DNA of 64,000 nt from Arbacia lixula (taxonomy: Eukaryota; Echinodermata; Echinoidea; Arbacioida; Arbaciidae). Shown here piece after piece: positions 1 to 30,016 of the stretch; positions within the stretch are counted from its first letter, which is position 1, and the number at the start of each line of letters is the position of its first letter. Made by a program: the position numbers and the translations under genes. Under the pieces are notes generated by a model, which saw only the letters and a program-made list of their open reading frames with translations, was not told the DNA's origin and did no database searches. The stretch is taken from contig OZ022583.1 in the NCBI GenBank assembly GCA_963669155.1, positions 2,939,857 through 3,003,856 of the forward strand, given 5' to 3'.

Positions 1-419
1 AGCTTTCTATTTATCTATCCAAGGTTGTACATAATTATTAATTGGAAGTTAGTAAGACAGTGAGATTGATCAATAGGTATATAACAATGGAATGAAAGAT
101 AGACAGATAGAAAAATGTATCAATATATTAGTAGCTGGAAAGATAAATACATGAAATATAAATGCATAAATAAACAGATGGATAAATACACGAATGAATC
201 GAGATAGATAGCAACGTAGACAAATATAAGAATAGATCAACAGAGAGATAAATATACAAATATATGAATAAATTAACTGATAGGTACAGATAAATAGAAA
301 GATGGCTGAACATATTGGTAGATATTTATCAATTGATATTGATATTGATATGGATAAGTTATGTATAAATAAATAAATAAATATATAATTATACAAACAT
401 ATACATACATATACCTATG

Positions 420-589
420 AATAAATAGACAGATAGATAGATAGATAGACAGATAGAGAGATAGATCGATAGATAGATAGACAGATAGATACATACATAC
501 ATACATAGATAAATAGATAGATAGATAAATAGATAGATAGATAAATAGATATATAGATAAATAGATAGATAAATAAATAAATAGGTAGG

Positions 590-636
<47 letters not shown>

Positions 637-778
637 ATGGGTAGATAAATAAATGAATAAATAGGTAGATAGATAGATAGACAGATAGATATATAGATAT
701 AGATAGATATAGATAGATATATAGATAGACAGATAGATATATAGATATAGATAGATATAGATAGATATAGATAGATAT

Positions 779-825
<47 letters not shown>

Positions 826-951
826 CATACATACATACATACATACATACATACACATATACATACATACATACATACATACATACATACATAGATGAAT
901 AGATAGAATAGATAGATAGATAGATAGATAGATATACAGATAGTAAGATAA

Positions 952-1027
<76 letters not shown>

Positions 1028-1035
1028 ATAAATAA
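420..1035 (+). repeat. (GATA)n with (CATA)n interruptions
   Basis: Long GATA tetranucleotide array broken by ACATACAT blocks and GATATAGATA variants. The flank 1-420 is AT-rich and partly GATA-derived. It lies in the HEATR6 intron after exon 16. The long Ile/Tyr/Leu/Ser reading frames here are artefacts of the repeat. Confidence 0.95.
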
Positions 1036-1090
1036 ACAGATAGATAACGACAAACAAATTAAATGAAATGCCAGAGAAGATAGATAGCTA

Positions 1091-15435
<14,345 letters not shown>

Positions 15436-15463
15436 GTTTCATCACACGGAACAGGAATTCAAA
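15436..15463. promoter_or_regulatory. Compact bidirectional start region between HEATR6 and COQ5
   Basis: Only 28 bp separate the HEATR6 start codon (15433-15435, minus) from the COQ5 start codon (15464-15466, plus). Promoter elements for each gene must therefore lie here or inside the first exon of the other gene. ETS-type GGAA cores occur in the gap and a CCGGAA lies at about 15393-15398 inside HEATR6 exon 1. No TATA box is visible. CCGGAA sites are common in TATA-less bidirectional housekeeping promoters; that this is the promoter is an inference from position. Confidence 0.7.
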
Positions 15464-21582
<6,119 letters not shown>

Positions 21583-22036
21583 CTCTCAGATGTCATCCTG
21601 TACAGACATGTAGCAAGAGAGAACTGGATTCAACTGGTTTGATGAGGCTCTTTATTAACCAGTCATTACTGGATTAGACCAGTTTGATGTGACTATGTGA
21701 TGGCTTGATGTGCAGCTGGTTATAACTGGATCTAACCAGTTTATAGATACAGACTGGTATGCTCAAACCTAGGGATGACTAAGTTAGACATGCAGTCAGA
21801 TATCACTAGATCAAACTGGTTTGTTCAGACTTGCAACCAACCAGTCATTACTAGATCAGACCAGTATGATCAGATCATGTCTCGGTCAGACATTCAGCTG
21901 CATATTACAAGAAAAAAACTGGTGGATTTTGCCCCTAATATCGAGTCACATTCTTTGTGAGATGCTGGTTTACATTGTTCCGCTTTCAATAGATGTGTTT
22001 TTTGAGTACTTCATTGCATCAATCTGAACTTGTGAA

Positions 22037-22042
22037 AATAAA
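22037..22042 (+). terminator. Likely COQ5 poly(A) signal
   Basis: An AATAAA lies about 455 bp after the COQ5 stop. A second AATAAA at 22413-22418 is an alternative. The stretch 21583-22037, the presumed 3' UTR, contains many loosely repeated ACTGG/CCAGT words (about 21630-21930), some of them forming inverted pairs. Confidence 0.55.
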
Positions 22043-22070
22043 ATATAACCTAAGCAGTGCAATGGTGCTG

Positions 22071-22307
22071 TACTCTGACAAAAGGAAGCAACTAACAAAG
22101 GAGACTGTTCTTGTACATGAGCAAAATGTTTCTGTCACTTGCATGTGCATCAGTGCAACACTACATCATGTAAGATTGAATATCTCGCAGCAAGATTAAT
22201 ATTTCTTGTCCTGATTTTGGCTGTACATAGGGAATGCTGGGGTCATTCTAAGTATACCAATAACCCAGATTTGAGTGATTTGTCACTTGCTTCCTTTTGT
22301 CAGAGTA
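22071..22307 (+). mobile_element. 237-bp TA-bounded MITE, copy 1
   Basis: Inverted ends TACTCTGACAAAAGGAAGCA and TGCTTCCTTTTGTCAGAGTA. No ORF. The same element lies inverted at 57520-57756. It sits just past the first COQ5 poly(A) signal and before the second. Confidence 0.8.
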
Positions 22308-23560
22308 GTACAGAATGGTGATGGCAAGACGGAAAGAATATGGTGGGAGAGGAACAAGATACAGAGGATGAAAACCTTGATAGTGGTAATGACACTTCTG
22401 GAAGTTTTCATTAATAAAAGCCTGCTTGTGTATGTGTAATGTTGACTTAGATACATGTATTTTTCTTTTCTGATCATTGATTTTACCATGAAAGAAAATC
22501 ACAAATGTTACAATTTTCATTTTATATCAAAGTGTCTAGAAACCTATCCCTGATTCCCATTGTCACATTTATTACGTGAACAACCATATATGGAATGAGG
22601 CATAAGTGTTAAATTCATGAGAGATTATGGATTGGACTTCATGTTTTAGTTCTTTGGGTTATAATAATGGCAGCCAAACAACCAAGGAAGGCTCATGTAG
22701 GCCGATGTAGTAGCAACTAATGACACCCAAACATGACTTAAAGATTGCAATCCACAATGAGTAATCATATTTCTTAGTAAACAAGTTGTGCTACTTACTG
22801 CTACTTACTGAAGGGGAGGTATTGAGGATGTGCTACATTATCTTGATTACATTTCTAAATTTTTGAAAGGGAGGACATAATTTAAAGAGGAATTGCGGCC
22901 ATTTTTTATGTAAAATTATCAAGTCATAAAATGACTTGATGATGTGCCTAGGTGTGTTTCTTCATACACAAGTCCAAAACAATAATTATGTGGACACTCC
23001 TTTACAGATACCTGTGCGTACTTGTCTCCCGTCTAATCTGTGTGATACACTGAGTGTTGACAAACATGATATGATTATGATTGTAAACTCTTTTTCAATA
23101 TATGTTGGTGTGTGTCCATAGCTTTGTCAATTATTATTGTGATTTAATAAAATATACACGTAGTGTATGTGTCAATATGAATTAATAGTTGTCAATCTAT
23201 GATCTTTACTTACAGTGTGACAGATCTAAACCTTTCTCTTATCTCATTCTCCCTCTCTTACCCCTCCCCACCCCTCTCTAAATCTCTTTCTTTCTCTCTC
23301 CTTCTATCTCTGTTTCGTTTATTTTTAATCTTCCCTTCTCCTCTGTCTCCAGATAACTCTATCAAAAATTGTTGCTGCTTCCACTCCTCTTTGCCCTTTT
23401 TAGATTTTAACAATGTTCTCATTATATTCCTTCCAGTCTCTCCAGTCCACCCACATGCCCCTCCTCCGTCTTTCTCTCTCCCTCCACTTAAAACACTTTG
23501 TTATCAATGAAAGCAGAAAAGACAGAGAAACGGCATAAGTTTTTGTTTTCTGTTTCTCCC
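22308..23560. other. Intergenic, right of COQ5
   Basis: AT-rich with pyrimidine tracts from about 23220. An AATAAA is at 22413-22418. No coding region seen. Confidence 0.6.
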
Positions 23561-23571
23561 CCCCCCCTCCC

Positions 23572-23587
23572 TCTCTCTCTCTCTCTC

Positions 23588-23642
<55 letters not shown>

Positions 23643-23690
23643 ATTCTCCCTTTACTTAAACTTTTTGCACTCACTCTTTTTATCTTTGTC

Positions 23691-23762
<72 letters not shown>
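23572..23762 (+). repeat. Two (CT)n blocks
   Basis: Pure CT runs at about 23572-23638 and 23694-23762 flank the left edge of the proline-rich gene array. Another CT run is at 25654-25698 between array units. Confidence 0.9.
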
Positions 23763-23765
<3 letters not shown>

Positions 23766-23984
23766 GAAGCCCCTCCGAGTTTCTAAAGATGTGCGGATGA
23801 GCCAACTTAATGTGATTCGAAAGCGTTCGAAAGCATTCGACACCAATCTGTAAGCGTTTGGCTCACTCCAATTATCAGCGAAGTGAATAGAAACCGGACA
23901 CATAGTCCGATAGATCTTCGCCGCCCAAAGCTAAGCCGTTCTTTGATACCACGGGCTTTACATAATGGATGTAGAGACAATGGC

Positions 23985-24090
23985 TTCCCCACTAGGAGGT
24001 TCCGTCAATCACGCGCCTCTGCTTTTGATTGTTAGACAAGATTGTGACAAGACGAGGACCAATGAGAACACCAGTTCATAGTGCGCACGC
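23985..24090 (-). repeat. Weak fourth copy of the promoter-like block
   Basis: Contains TCAATCACGCG and GACCAATGAGAACACC, which align with TCAATCACG and GACCAATCAGAGGACC in the copy at 25247-25500. More diverged than the others and seen by eye only. Confidence 0.4.
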
Positions 24091-24689
24091 AACATTATGT
24101 GAGCTTTTCGAGGCAATAAAGGGAAGATGGAGAGTCAAGACAGTATAAGCATAATAAGCTACTGTGCTTATTCGTAAAGGTATCCGTGAACTTCTGAACG
24201 TATTACGTTGAAGAAAATAAAAGAGCTCAGTGACCCCCGTGAGAGCTGGTAGCAATGAGATTGAAATAAGGAATTAAATGCATGTATTTGTACATGTATA
24301 TATGTGTTTGACCGAGAGAGAGACCCTTTATTACCAGTTGCTTATTCAGGCTGTCATTTCTGTTGGCGAATTATGATTGTTCGGGAGTGCAAAGAATAAT
24401 GATAAGACTACAAGATTGTATAAATAATGAGAGTATGTGCGTAGATAGTAATAACAGAATGTGTATTTGAGAAAGAAGGGAAGTGTTATAGATAAGTAAT
24501 GGAACAGAACAAACACACGTATATGAAATTAGAAAGAAGGGAAGAAGACGTTGGATATCAAGATTTTTCTTACGCGTAGATATATTTGTTTAAATAGTAC
24601 GGGGAAATTAAGACAATAAAGATATATGAGTGTATGTACGGGAGAAAAAAGGTTTAAAGAGGTGAGCTGGAACGGAGCGAAGGAGGTGG

Positions 24690-24795
24690 CGGCAGCCGGA
24701 GGTGGTGACGATGGCGGTGTTGGTGGTAGCTGGTAGAAAGGTGTACACGCAACAGATGACGTTAAGGGTGTTGTAACATGTTGTGGCGACGGATT
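24690..24795 (-). pseudogene. Fragment of a second copy of the proline-rich ORF
   Basis: The minus-strand frame reads SPQHVTTP and then YQLPPTPPSSPPPAA, matching 26828-26912 of the intact ORF (QHVTTPVACKPSYQLPPTPPPSPPP). Sequence on both sides of the match is lost. Downstream DNA (24360-24580) also resembles the downstream flank of the intact copy (25705-25960), so this is a truncated duplicate. Confidence 0.7.
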
Positions 24796-25246
24796 CAATT
24801 GAACTTTGAACTTAGTTAATAAAGTTACTTAGTTAATAAAGACAAGTATACATTTTCAAGTGCACCAATTCAGTGATATTCAATGATTCCAATTCCGAAG
24901 ATGTATTCATTTTTTATATCAAAGTTCAATGCGCGTGCAGCAACTTTGATAATTGAAATTAGTTTGAATATAAATACGCAATGATATTTGGACAAACATT
25001 TAGTATCGTGTACATGTAACGTTCATGTATTTTAACCTGATTTGATTTTTTATTTAAAAATCAAAATGAACATCTGATCATCTACTTTACAAAACCAGAT
25101 CTCTGATCCAAAAAAGTCTACTCTAATCTCCTCCATGGACCATGCAAATTATTAGAAATATTTCTTATACATTTAGACTTTGACATATCCATGTAAAAGG
25201 CCGAAAGAATGCCTATTTTTTTAGCAGCCACCAACGTTAGCTAGGC

Positions 25247-25500
25247 TTCCATTCAATCACGACCGGTAAGACATCGTCAGCCACTAGGGTTTACGTGCGT
25301 GACGTATCCGGGTGACTATAGAGTAGATGATCGCTAATCATGAGCTAATCTTGACGAGAAGAGAAGATCAGACGTTTTTCTGATCCCTCCCGGTTTACTG
25401 CCCGCCGCCTGTCAACCTCAGGCATTCAGGCAGACTGACCAATCAGAGGACCGCAGTTCATTGTTCTGGTCTTGAACTAGACCTAAGAACATTTCCTTTA
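25247..25500 (-). repeat. Promoter-like block, duplicate copy A
   Basis: Shares, in order, TTCAATCACG, GTATCCGGGTGACTATAG, GATCCCTCCCGG, GCCCGCCGCCTGTCAA and GACCAATCAGAG with 29480-29700, and a subset with 27280-27370. On the minus strand it lies upstream of the gene fragment at 24690-24795. CCAAT is at 25439-25443. Confidence 0.7.
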
Positions 25501-25653
25501 CTGACGTTACGAGTTTTTATGTTTGATATTAGTGGAAATGATGAAGAAGAAATGTCGTTTATAGCAGCACATAGGTTAATTGTACACTGCCCATTTCCCT
25601 CTCTTACTTTTGCATGTACCTCCCCTAATCACACACCCTTTCTTTCCCAGCTC

Positions 25654-25655
25654 TC

Positions 25656-25698
<43 letters not shown>
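25654..25698 (+). repeat. (CT)n block inside the array
   Basis: CT run with TTTC interruptions between the duplicated units at 24.36-25.5 kb and 25.7-27.48 kb. Confidence 0.9.
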
Positions 25699-25700
<2 letters not shown>

Positions 25701-26098
25701 ATTTCTTGTGACGAATTTTGATTGTGAAGGAAAACTAAAGAATAAAGGCGATAGAGATATTTGAGAGTATGTGCAATATAGGAGTAACATAAAATGTGTA
25801 TAATAGAGACAGAAAGTATGAAACACATGGGAAAACACATAAAAAATGAAAGAAACATATCGATTGAAACGAAAGAAAGAAAGCGGAAGATTAGGATGCG
25901 GGCACAAAAATGACATGATATATGTTTGCGTTGTTGGATATCAAGATTCAGGAATGAGTATGATAATGTTTATATTCCAAGCGTTCACTCTCACTTTCAC
26001 AATACTCGCACTCTCATCTTTCGCGCATCCGTTCACTCATTTGAAACGAAACACTGAATAAACATATTCCACACACGTTTAAATTCAAGTTTGCAAGA

Positions 26099-26104
26099 TT
26101 TATT
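26099..26104 (-). terminator. Poly(A) signal of the proline-rich ORF
   Basis: AATAAA on the minus strand about 90 bp after the stop codon, with a second overlapping AATAAA just upstream. This completes a promoter-ORF-poly(A) unit of about 1.1 kb. Confidence 0.5.
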
Positions 26105-26190
26105 GAATAAATATATAGATATGGCAATATATTACATTCTGGCAACATGCTATTGATATGACTTTGTATGAGTTCATATAGATCCCTCGA

Positions 26191-27066
26191 TCACAAGGAG
26201 ACGACGTCGATGATGTCCTCTTCTTCTTCCTCTTCAGCTTCCTCAATCACCAGGCGGCGTGGTCGATGACTTGGCGGTTCTGTGTGGTTGTGGTGAGGAT
26301 AGATGCCGAATACTGGTGTGGCTGCAACATGATGTGGTAGCATGTTGAGGTAGTTGTATGGTCCTTGTTGGTAGACAGGGTACGGCGAACAGCAATACGG
26401 AGCAACCCCGCTGAGTATGGGCGGCAACCTGGGCCGGGCCACGAGGTACGGCGAGAACCGAGAAGCAACAATCCGGTAGCCAGTCATTGGTGAAACGAAC
26501 GGCAAGGCAGCGTCAGTATGGGACGTGATAACGGCCGGTGAGCCGGCGGCCGGAGGTGGTGACGATGGGGAGCGGCGCGCCACTGGGCTGCACGACGTAG
26601 GACTGGTGGTCTGCCCTACCCTAGACGGCTCCATGAACGGCAAGGCGGCGGTAGCATGGGACGTGATAACGGCCGGTGAGCCAGCGGCCGGAGATGGTGA
26701 CGATGGCGGCTGGCGCACCACTGGGCTGCACGACGTAGGACTGGTGGTCGGCCCTACCCTAGACGGCTCCATGAACGGCAAGGTGGCGGTAGCATGGGAC
26801 GTGATAACGGGCGGTGAGCCGGTAGCCGGAGGTGGTGACGGTGGCGGTGTTGGTGGTAGCTGGTAGGAAGGCTTACATGCAACGGGTGTTGTAACATGTT
26901 GTGACGACGGACTCCTCACCACTCGTTTTGCTGCTACACGACGTGGTGATGTTGTGCCGATCTTCCTGCATGTTGCAGCCAGCATGGCCAGAGGACTCGG
27001 CTTTCCGAGGTCGGTCGAATCAGCAGGCGGGAGGTGCAGATACTTGGATGTCGATACCTTAGGCAT
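26191..27066 (-). CDS. Unrecognised proline-rich single-exon ORF with 46-aa repeats
   Basis: The frame is open from 27237, but its first codon there is GTG and the frame crosses a TATA-like motif. I therefore start at the ATG at 27064-27066 (MPKVSTSKYLHLPP), giving 291 aa. Residues about 50-200 are Pro/Ser/Ala/Thr-rich and include a 46-residue repeat (period 138 bp) around PPPAAGSPAVITSHATAALP. Then come a Tyr/Pro/His-rich part (GIYPHHNHTEPPSHRPRR) and an acidic C-terminus (EEAEEEEEEDIIDVVSL). There is no signal peptide, membrane segment or known domain that I can see. A CCAAT box, a TATA-like box and an AATAAA bracket it, so it could be a compact intronless gene. A degenerate copy of part of it lies at 24690-24795. 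Function unknown. Confidence 0.5.
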   Translation of the reverse strand: MPKVSTSKYLHLPPADSTDLGKPSPLAMLAATCRKIGTTSPRRVAAKRVVRSPSSQHVTTPVACKPSYQLPPTPPPSPPPATGSPPVITSHATATLPFMEPSRVGPTTSPTSCSPVVRQPPSSPSPAAGSPAVITSHATAALPFMEPSRVGQTTSPTSCSPVARRSPSSPPPAAGSPAVITSHTDAALPFVSPMTGYRIVASRFSPYLVARPRLPPILSGVAPYCCSPYPVYQQGPYNYLNMLPHHVAATPVFGIYPHHNHTEPPSHRPRRLVIEEAEEEEEEDIIDVVSL

Positions 27067-27183
27067 TCTCGGGCTGTGAGTTGATAATGTAGCTGAGCAG
27101 CTGGTAATGAGCGTTGGTTGGGATGATGTGCTCGAAACGAGAGTAAGAGCATTAATAATGTCTTCACCGACATCGGCCAGCGC

Positions 27184-27339
27184 TTTATACCCTCTCATCT
27201 GCAGCCATGTCCGCCTCGCTAAAGTAGAGATGATCACTTCATTGAGCCTCAGAGATCACAGCTTTGTCAGATCTCCACCGCCTCGCCGCCCGAGCCATCC
27301 CTTAGTTGTCAACGCAAGCCGTCAGGTAGACCGACCAAT
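27184..27339 (-). promoter_or_regulatory. CCAAT and TATA-like promoter of the proline-rich ORF
   Basis: Read on the minus strand, ATTGG (inverted CCAAT, 27335-27339) is followed about 150 bp later by TATAAA (27184-27189), which lies about 120 bp before the chosen ATG. The block around the CCAAT box recurs at 25247-25500, 29480-29700 and, weaker, 23985-24090. Confidence 0.45.
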
Positions 27340-27479
27340 CAGCGGACCGCGTAGCCATTGTTCTCAACTTGACCGGGACATGATCAATGTTGCCACGGTG
27401 GACAATGCCACATTCACACGTATAATAGAATGCGGATACATATCCGTGAGTGTTCTGTTCTGGAATAATTTCAAACAAC

Positions 27480-28526
27480 CCGTCATATCTTAACTTAATT
27501 TGTACTCATATCACATTTGTTAAAGTCCGGTTGATGTAACCACTCGTCTCGCGCTTAATTTATCAAGTTTAACCAATATTTCAATAATCTCAATTTATAT
27601 TTCCCTCATCGTTTCCCGATTTACTTGTTGATGAATATAGTTTTTGTGGTGAGGTACATGCTAATGAAATTTATGCACTATCATCATGTGCATGTTTTGT
27701 TTTACATTTATAAATACTCTCTGGAGATCACGACCAGCTAAGTTTTACAGCTTTTGAAGGTCCCTTGTTTCCCGCCTATCTTTAGTTTGCATCAAATATT
27801 CTTATATATTGTGTTAGTATTATATGTACATCATTTTAAAAGGATGTTATTGTACTGAATAATGAAATGTGCTGATTCTGACAAATATAGACCGAGTTGA
27901 ACTTAATTTCATATCTTAAGATCCGATACTTAGTCCCAAAAGTATGATGAAATGTTGAAAACGCCCTTTTAATTGTACAAGGAATTGTACAAGGACCCCA
28001 AGGAAGAACAGCAGTATTTCATTAATACAGCTGAATTTGGGCTATCCTCCGTTTCTGATACTGTACATATGCTTCTTAACTTGTATACATTGTACAGTAT
28101 GTATTTTTGTCTTGATTCGGAAATAAATACAAACAATAACTCTGTTCGAATTATCAAATCGATCCGTTTTATGTTCCCATAGCTATAGATATCATCACCA
28201 TCGTTATCGTTGCTACGAATAACTTTTACCATCTCCTTCACATATATAGGCTAAGAATATCAAATTGTTGTTGTTATCAGCTTCTTTACAGTTATGGGCT
28301 TAGAAAAAAACACATATCTTTTCCCCTGCGCTATCAACTTGATCATGAATAATAACATTCACCGTTTGTTTAGAGTACAACTTTAAAGTGAAGCTTTCCC
28401 TTTTTGGAAATTTGAGGATGTTATTGATACATTGAACCACCAAGAGGCATTTTCATGCCTCAATTTTGACATTTTATTGAATTGCATTCAGAATACGCAA
28501 TGGAATTTGGACTTCTGTCTATCTAT
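27480..28526. other. Intergenic, AT-rich
   Basis: No gene or clear repeat recognised. It lies upstream (minus strand) of the proline-rich unit and next to the LINE fragment. Confidence 0.5.
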
Positions 28527-28869
28527 CTAGCCTATTTCTCTCCACTGTTGTAGGAATTCCTCATCATCATTTTTCCATTTTGATCCATCTTGTCCCATTC
28601 GTTTGCGTGTCACACTACCATACTCTCTAATAATATTTATCACCCATCCACGTCCTACTTTGCCTGCCTCTTCCTCTGGTGTTACCTCTGGGGATCCAGG
28701 CAGTTGATTTATGTGTCCATCGACCGTCTTTCCTCCCGGTCAGATGACTATCCCACCTCAATTTCTTCGATTTAATTTCCTGTTCTATGTCCCGTACTTT
28801 GGTTTTCCTTTTCAAATCCTGGTTTCTAACTATGTCCCTCTTTGTAACACCAAAAATAATTCTTTCCAT
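28527..28869 (-). mobile_element. LINE reverse-transcriptase 3' fragment
   Basis: The minus-strand frame has KVRDIEQEIKSKKLRWDSHL, then RKDGRWTHKSTAW and RGRGRQSRTWMGD. This is the C-terminal tail pattern of non-LTR reverse transcriptases (KWRWAGHVAR, RWT, RGRxxxRW). After a stop at about 28627 the reading continues one frame over as DDEEFLQQWREIG, the usual end of such proteins, so a 1-nt frameshift splits it. The 5' part, including the polymerase core, is absent: a dead 5'-truncated insertion. Confidence 0.8.
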
Positions 28870-29479
28870 TTTAACTTACATTAAATATATTATGCATGTA
28901 CCTTTTATTTACATGTATTTGAATGCAATATGAATTGAAATTTCTTTGAAACTTGTCACAAATTTTGCAATGAAGTTCATATCTTAGACCAAATGACATT
29001 ACTGTGAATCATAATCTCAGGTAGTTTTAAACGACAAATCATATGCACTTCATTCTCAGTGTGCATAACAGCGGTGTCCATTTTCTTCATTTGGGCCAGG
29101 TTCCAAACCCTTTCTATGCAATGCAAGAGACCAACTCTTCCCCCACCGCACGATGTTCTCAACATTATTATGTTGACAAAGCTAACATACTGACCTATGT
29201 GGTCGCTGTTTAGTTTTTAACATAGCCACATGTCTACACATTCCACAAAGCTTACGCCATTCTCGTCTGTGGGCCATGCGAATGATTGCAGATAATTGCA
29301 TACATTTAGACGACGACGTATCCACTTATGTGACGTGGACGAGCGCTCAATCTTAAACCTTTGAGTGTCACACAATGTACTGCTCATTGTGTTGTGTGTG
29401 TATTAATGGTGCATTTTACTTCAGAAGTGACAGGTTAAGGGTTAACCACCATTAATGATCGTAACTTTCTGCTGGGTTT

Positions 29480-29710
29480 CTATTCAATCACGCCTTAGTC
29501 TTTGTTGGTTACTATGCATGTATGGGGTTTATGCACGCGGCGTATCCGGGTGACTATAGGCGATCTTTATAAGAGAGCAGAAGATCAGAGGTTCTTTTGA
29601 TCCCTCCCGGCTCACCGCCCGCCGCCTGTCAAGCCTCGTCGAGGCCATCAGGTATACTGACCAATCAGAGTAGAGCAGTATATTGTTCTTGTCGTGAACG
29701 TGACAAGAAA
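29480..29710 (-). repeat. Promoter-like block, duplicate copy C
   Basis: Same ordered motifs as the block at 25247-25500. Read on the minus strand it has ATTGG (29661-29665) and TTATAAAG (TATAAA at 29566-29571), a good CCAAT-TATA pair. No matching ORF remains downstream on the minus strand, where a LINE fragment is found instead. Confidence 0.65.
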
Positions 29711-29877
29711 GCGTACCGTCCGCGTGGACTTGACTTAAAGAGCGCCAACAATAGGACTGCGAACCAAAGAGCACAGAATAATCTTTATGTTCATGCTTAC
29801 TTCATACATTATTCGATGTTAATAGTAAATTTTCAGTTGTATTTTTTAGATGTAAATGTAAAATCATGTTCTGTGAT

Positions 29878-30016
29878 ATGTTAACATGTAGAATATTTTA
29901 AGTACTGATTTTGTTATTGTTTGTAAAAATCAGTGGAGAATATAGATATCATTGAAAAGGAAAACACATATATAATTATGTTAACATGCAGATTATTTCA
30001 TGTACTGATTTTGTTA
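29878..30016 (+). repeat. Short direct repeat pair
   Basis: TATGTTAACATGTAGA...GTACTGATTTTGTTA at 29878-29919 recurs at 29977-30016 with a few changes. Confidence 0.6.

Noticed and set aside
23572-25698. Possible relation to sea urchin 185/333 immune genes, which are flanked by GA microsatellites
   Set aside because: The encoded protein is Pro/Ser-rich without a leader peptide and the gene has no intron; it does not match the known layout of that family. Only the microsatellite setting is similar.
26525-26866. Plus-strand Gly/Asp-rich frame of 113 residues
   Set aside because: Antisense shadow of the repeat section of the minus-strand proline-rich ORF, which has the longer frame and the regulatory context.
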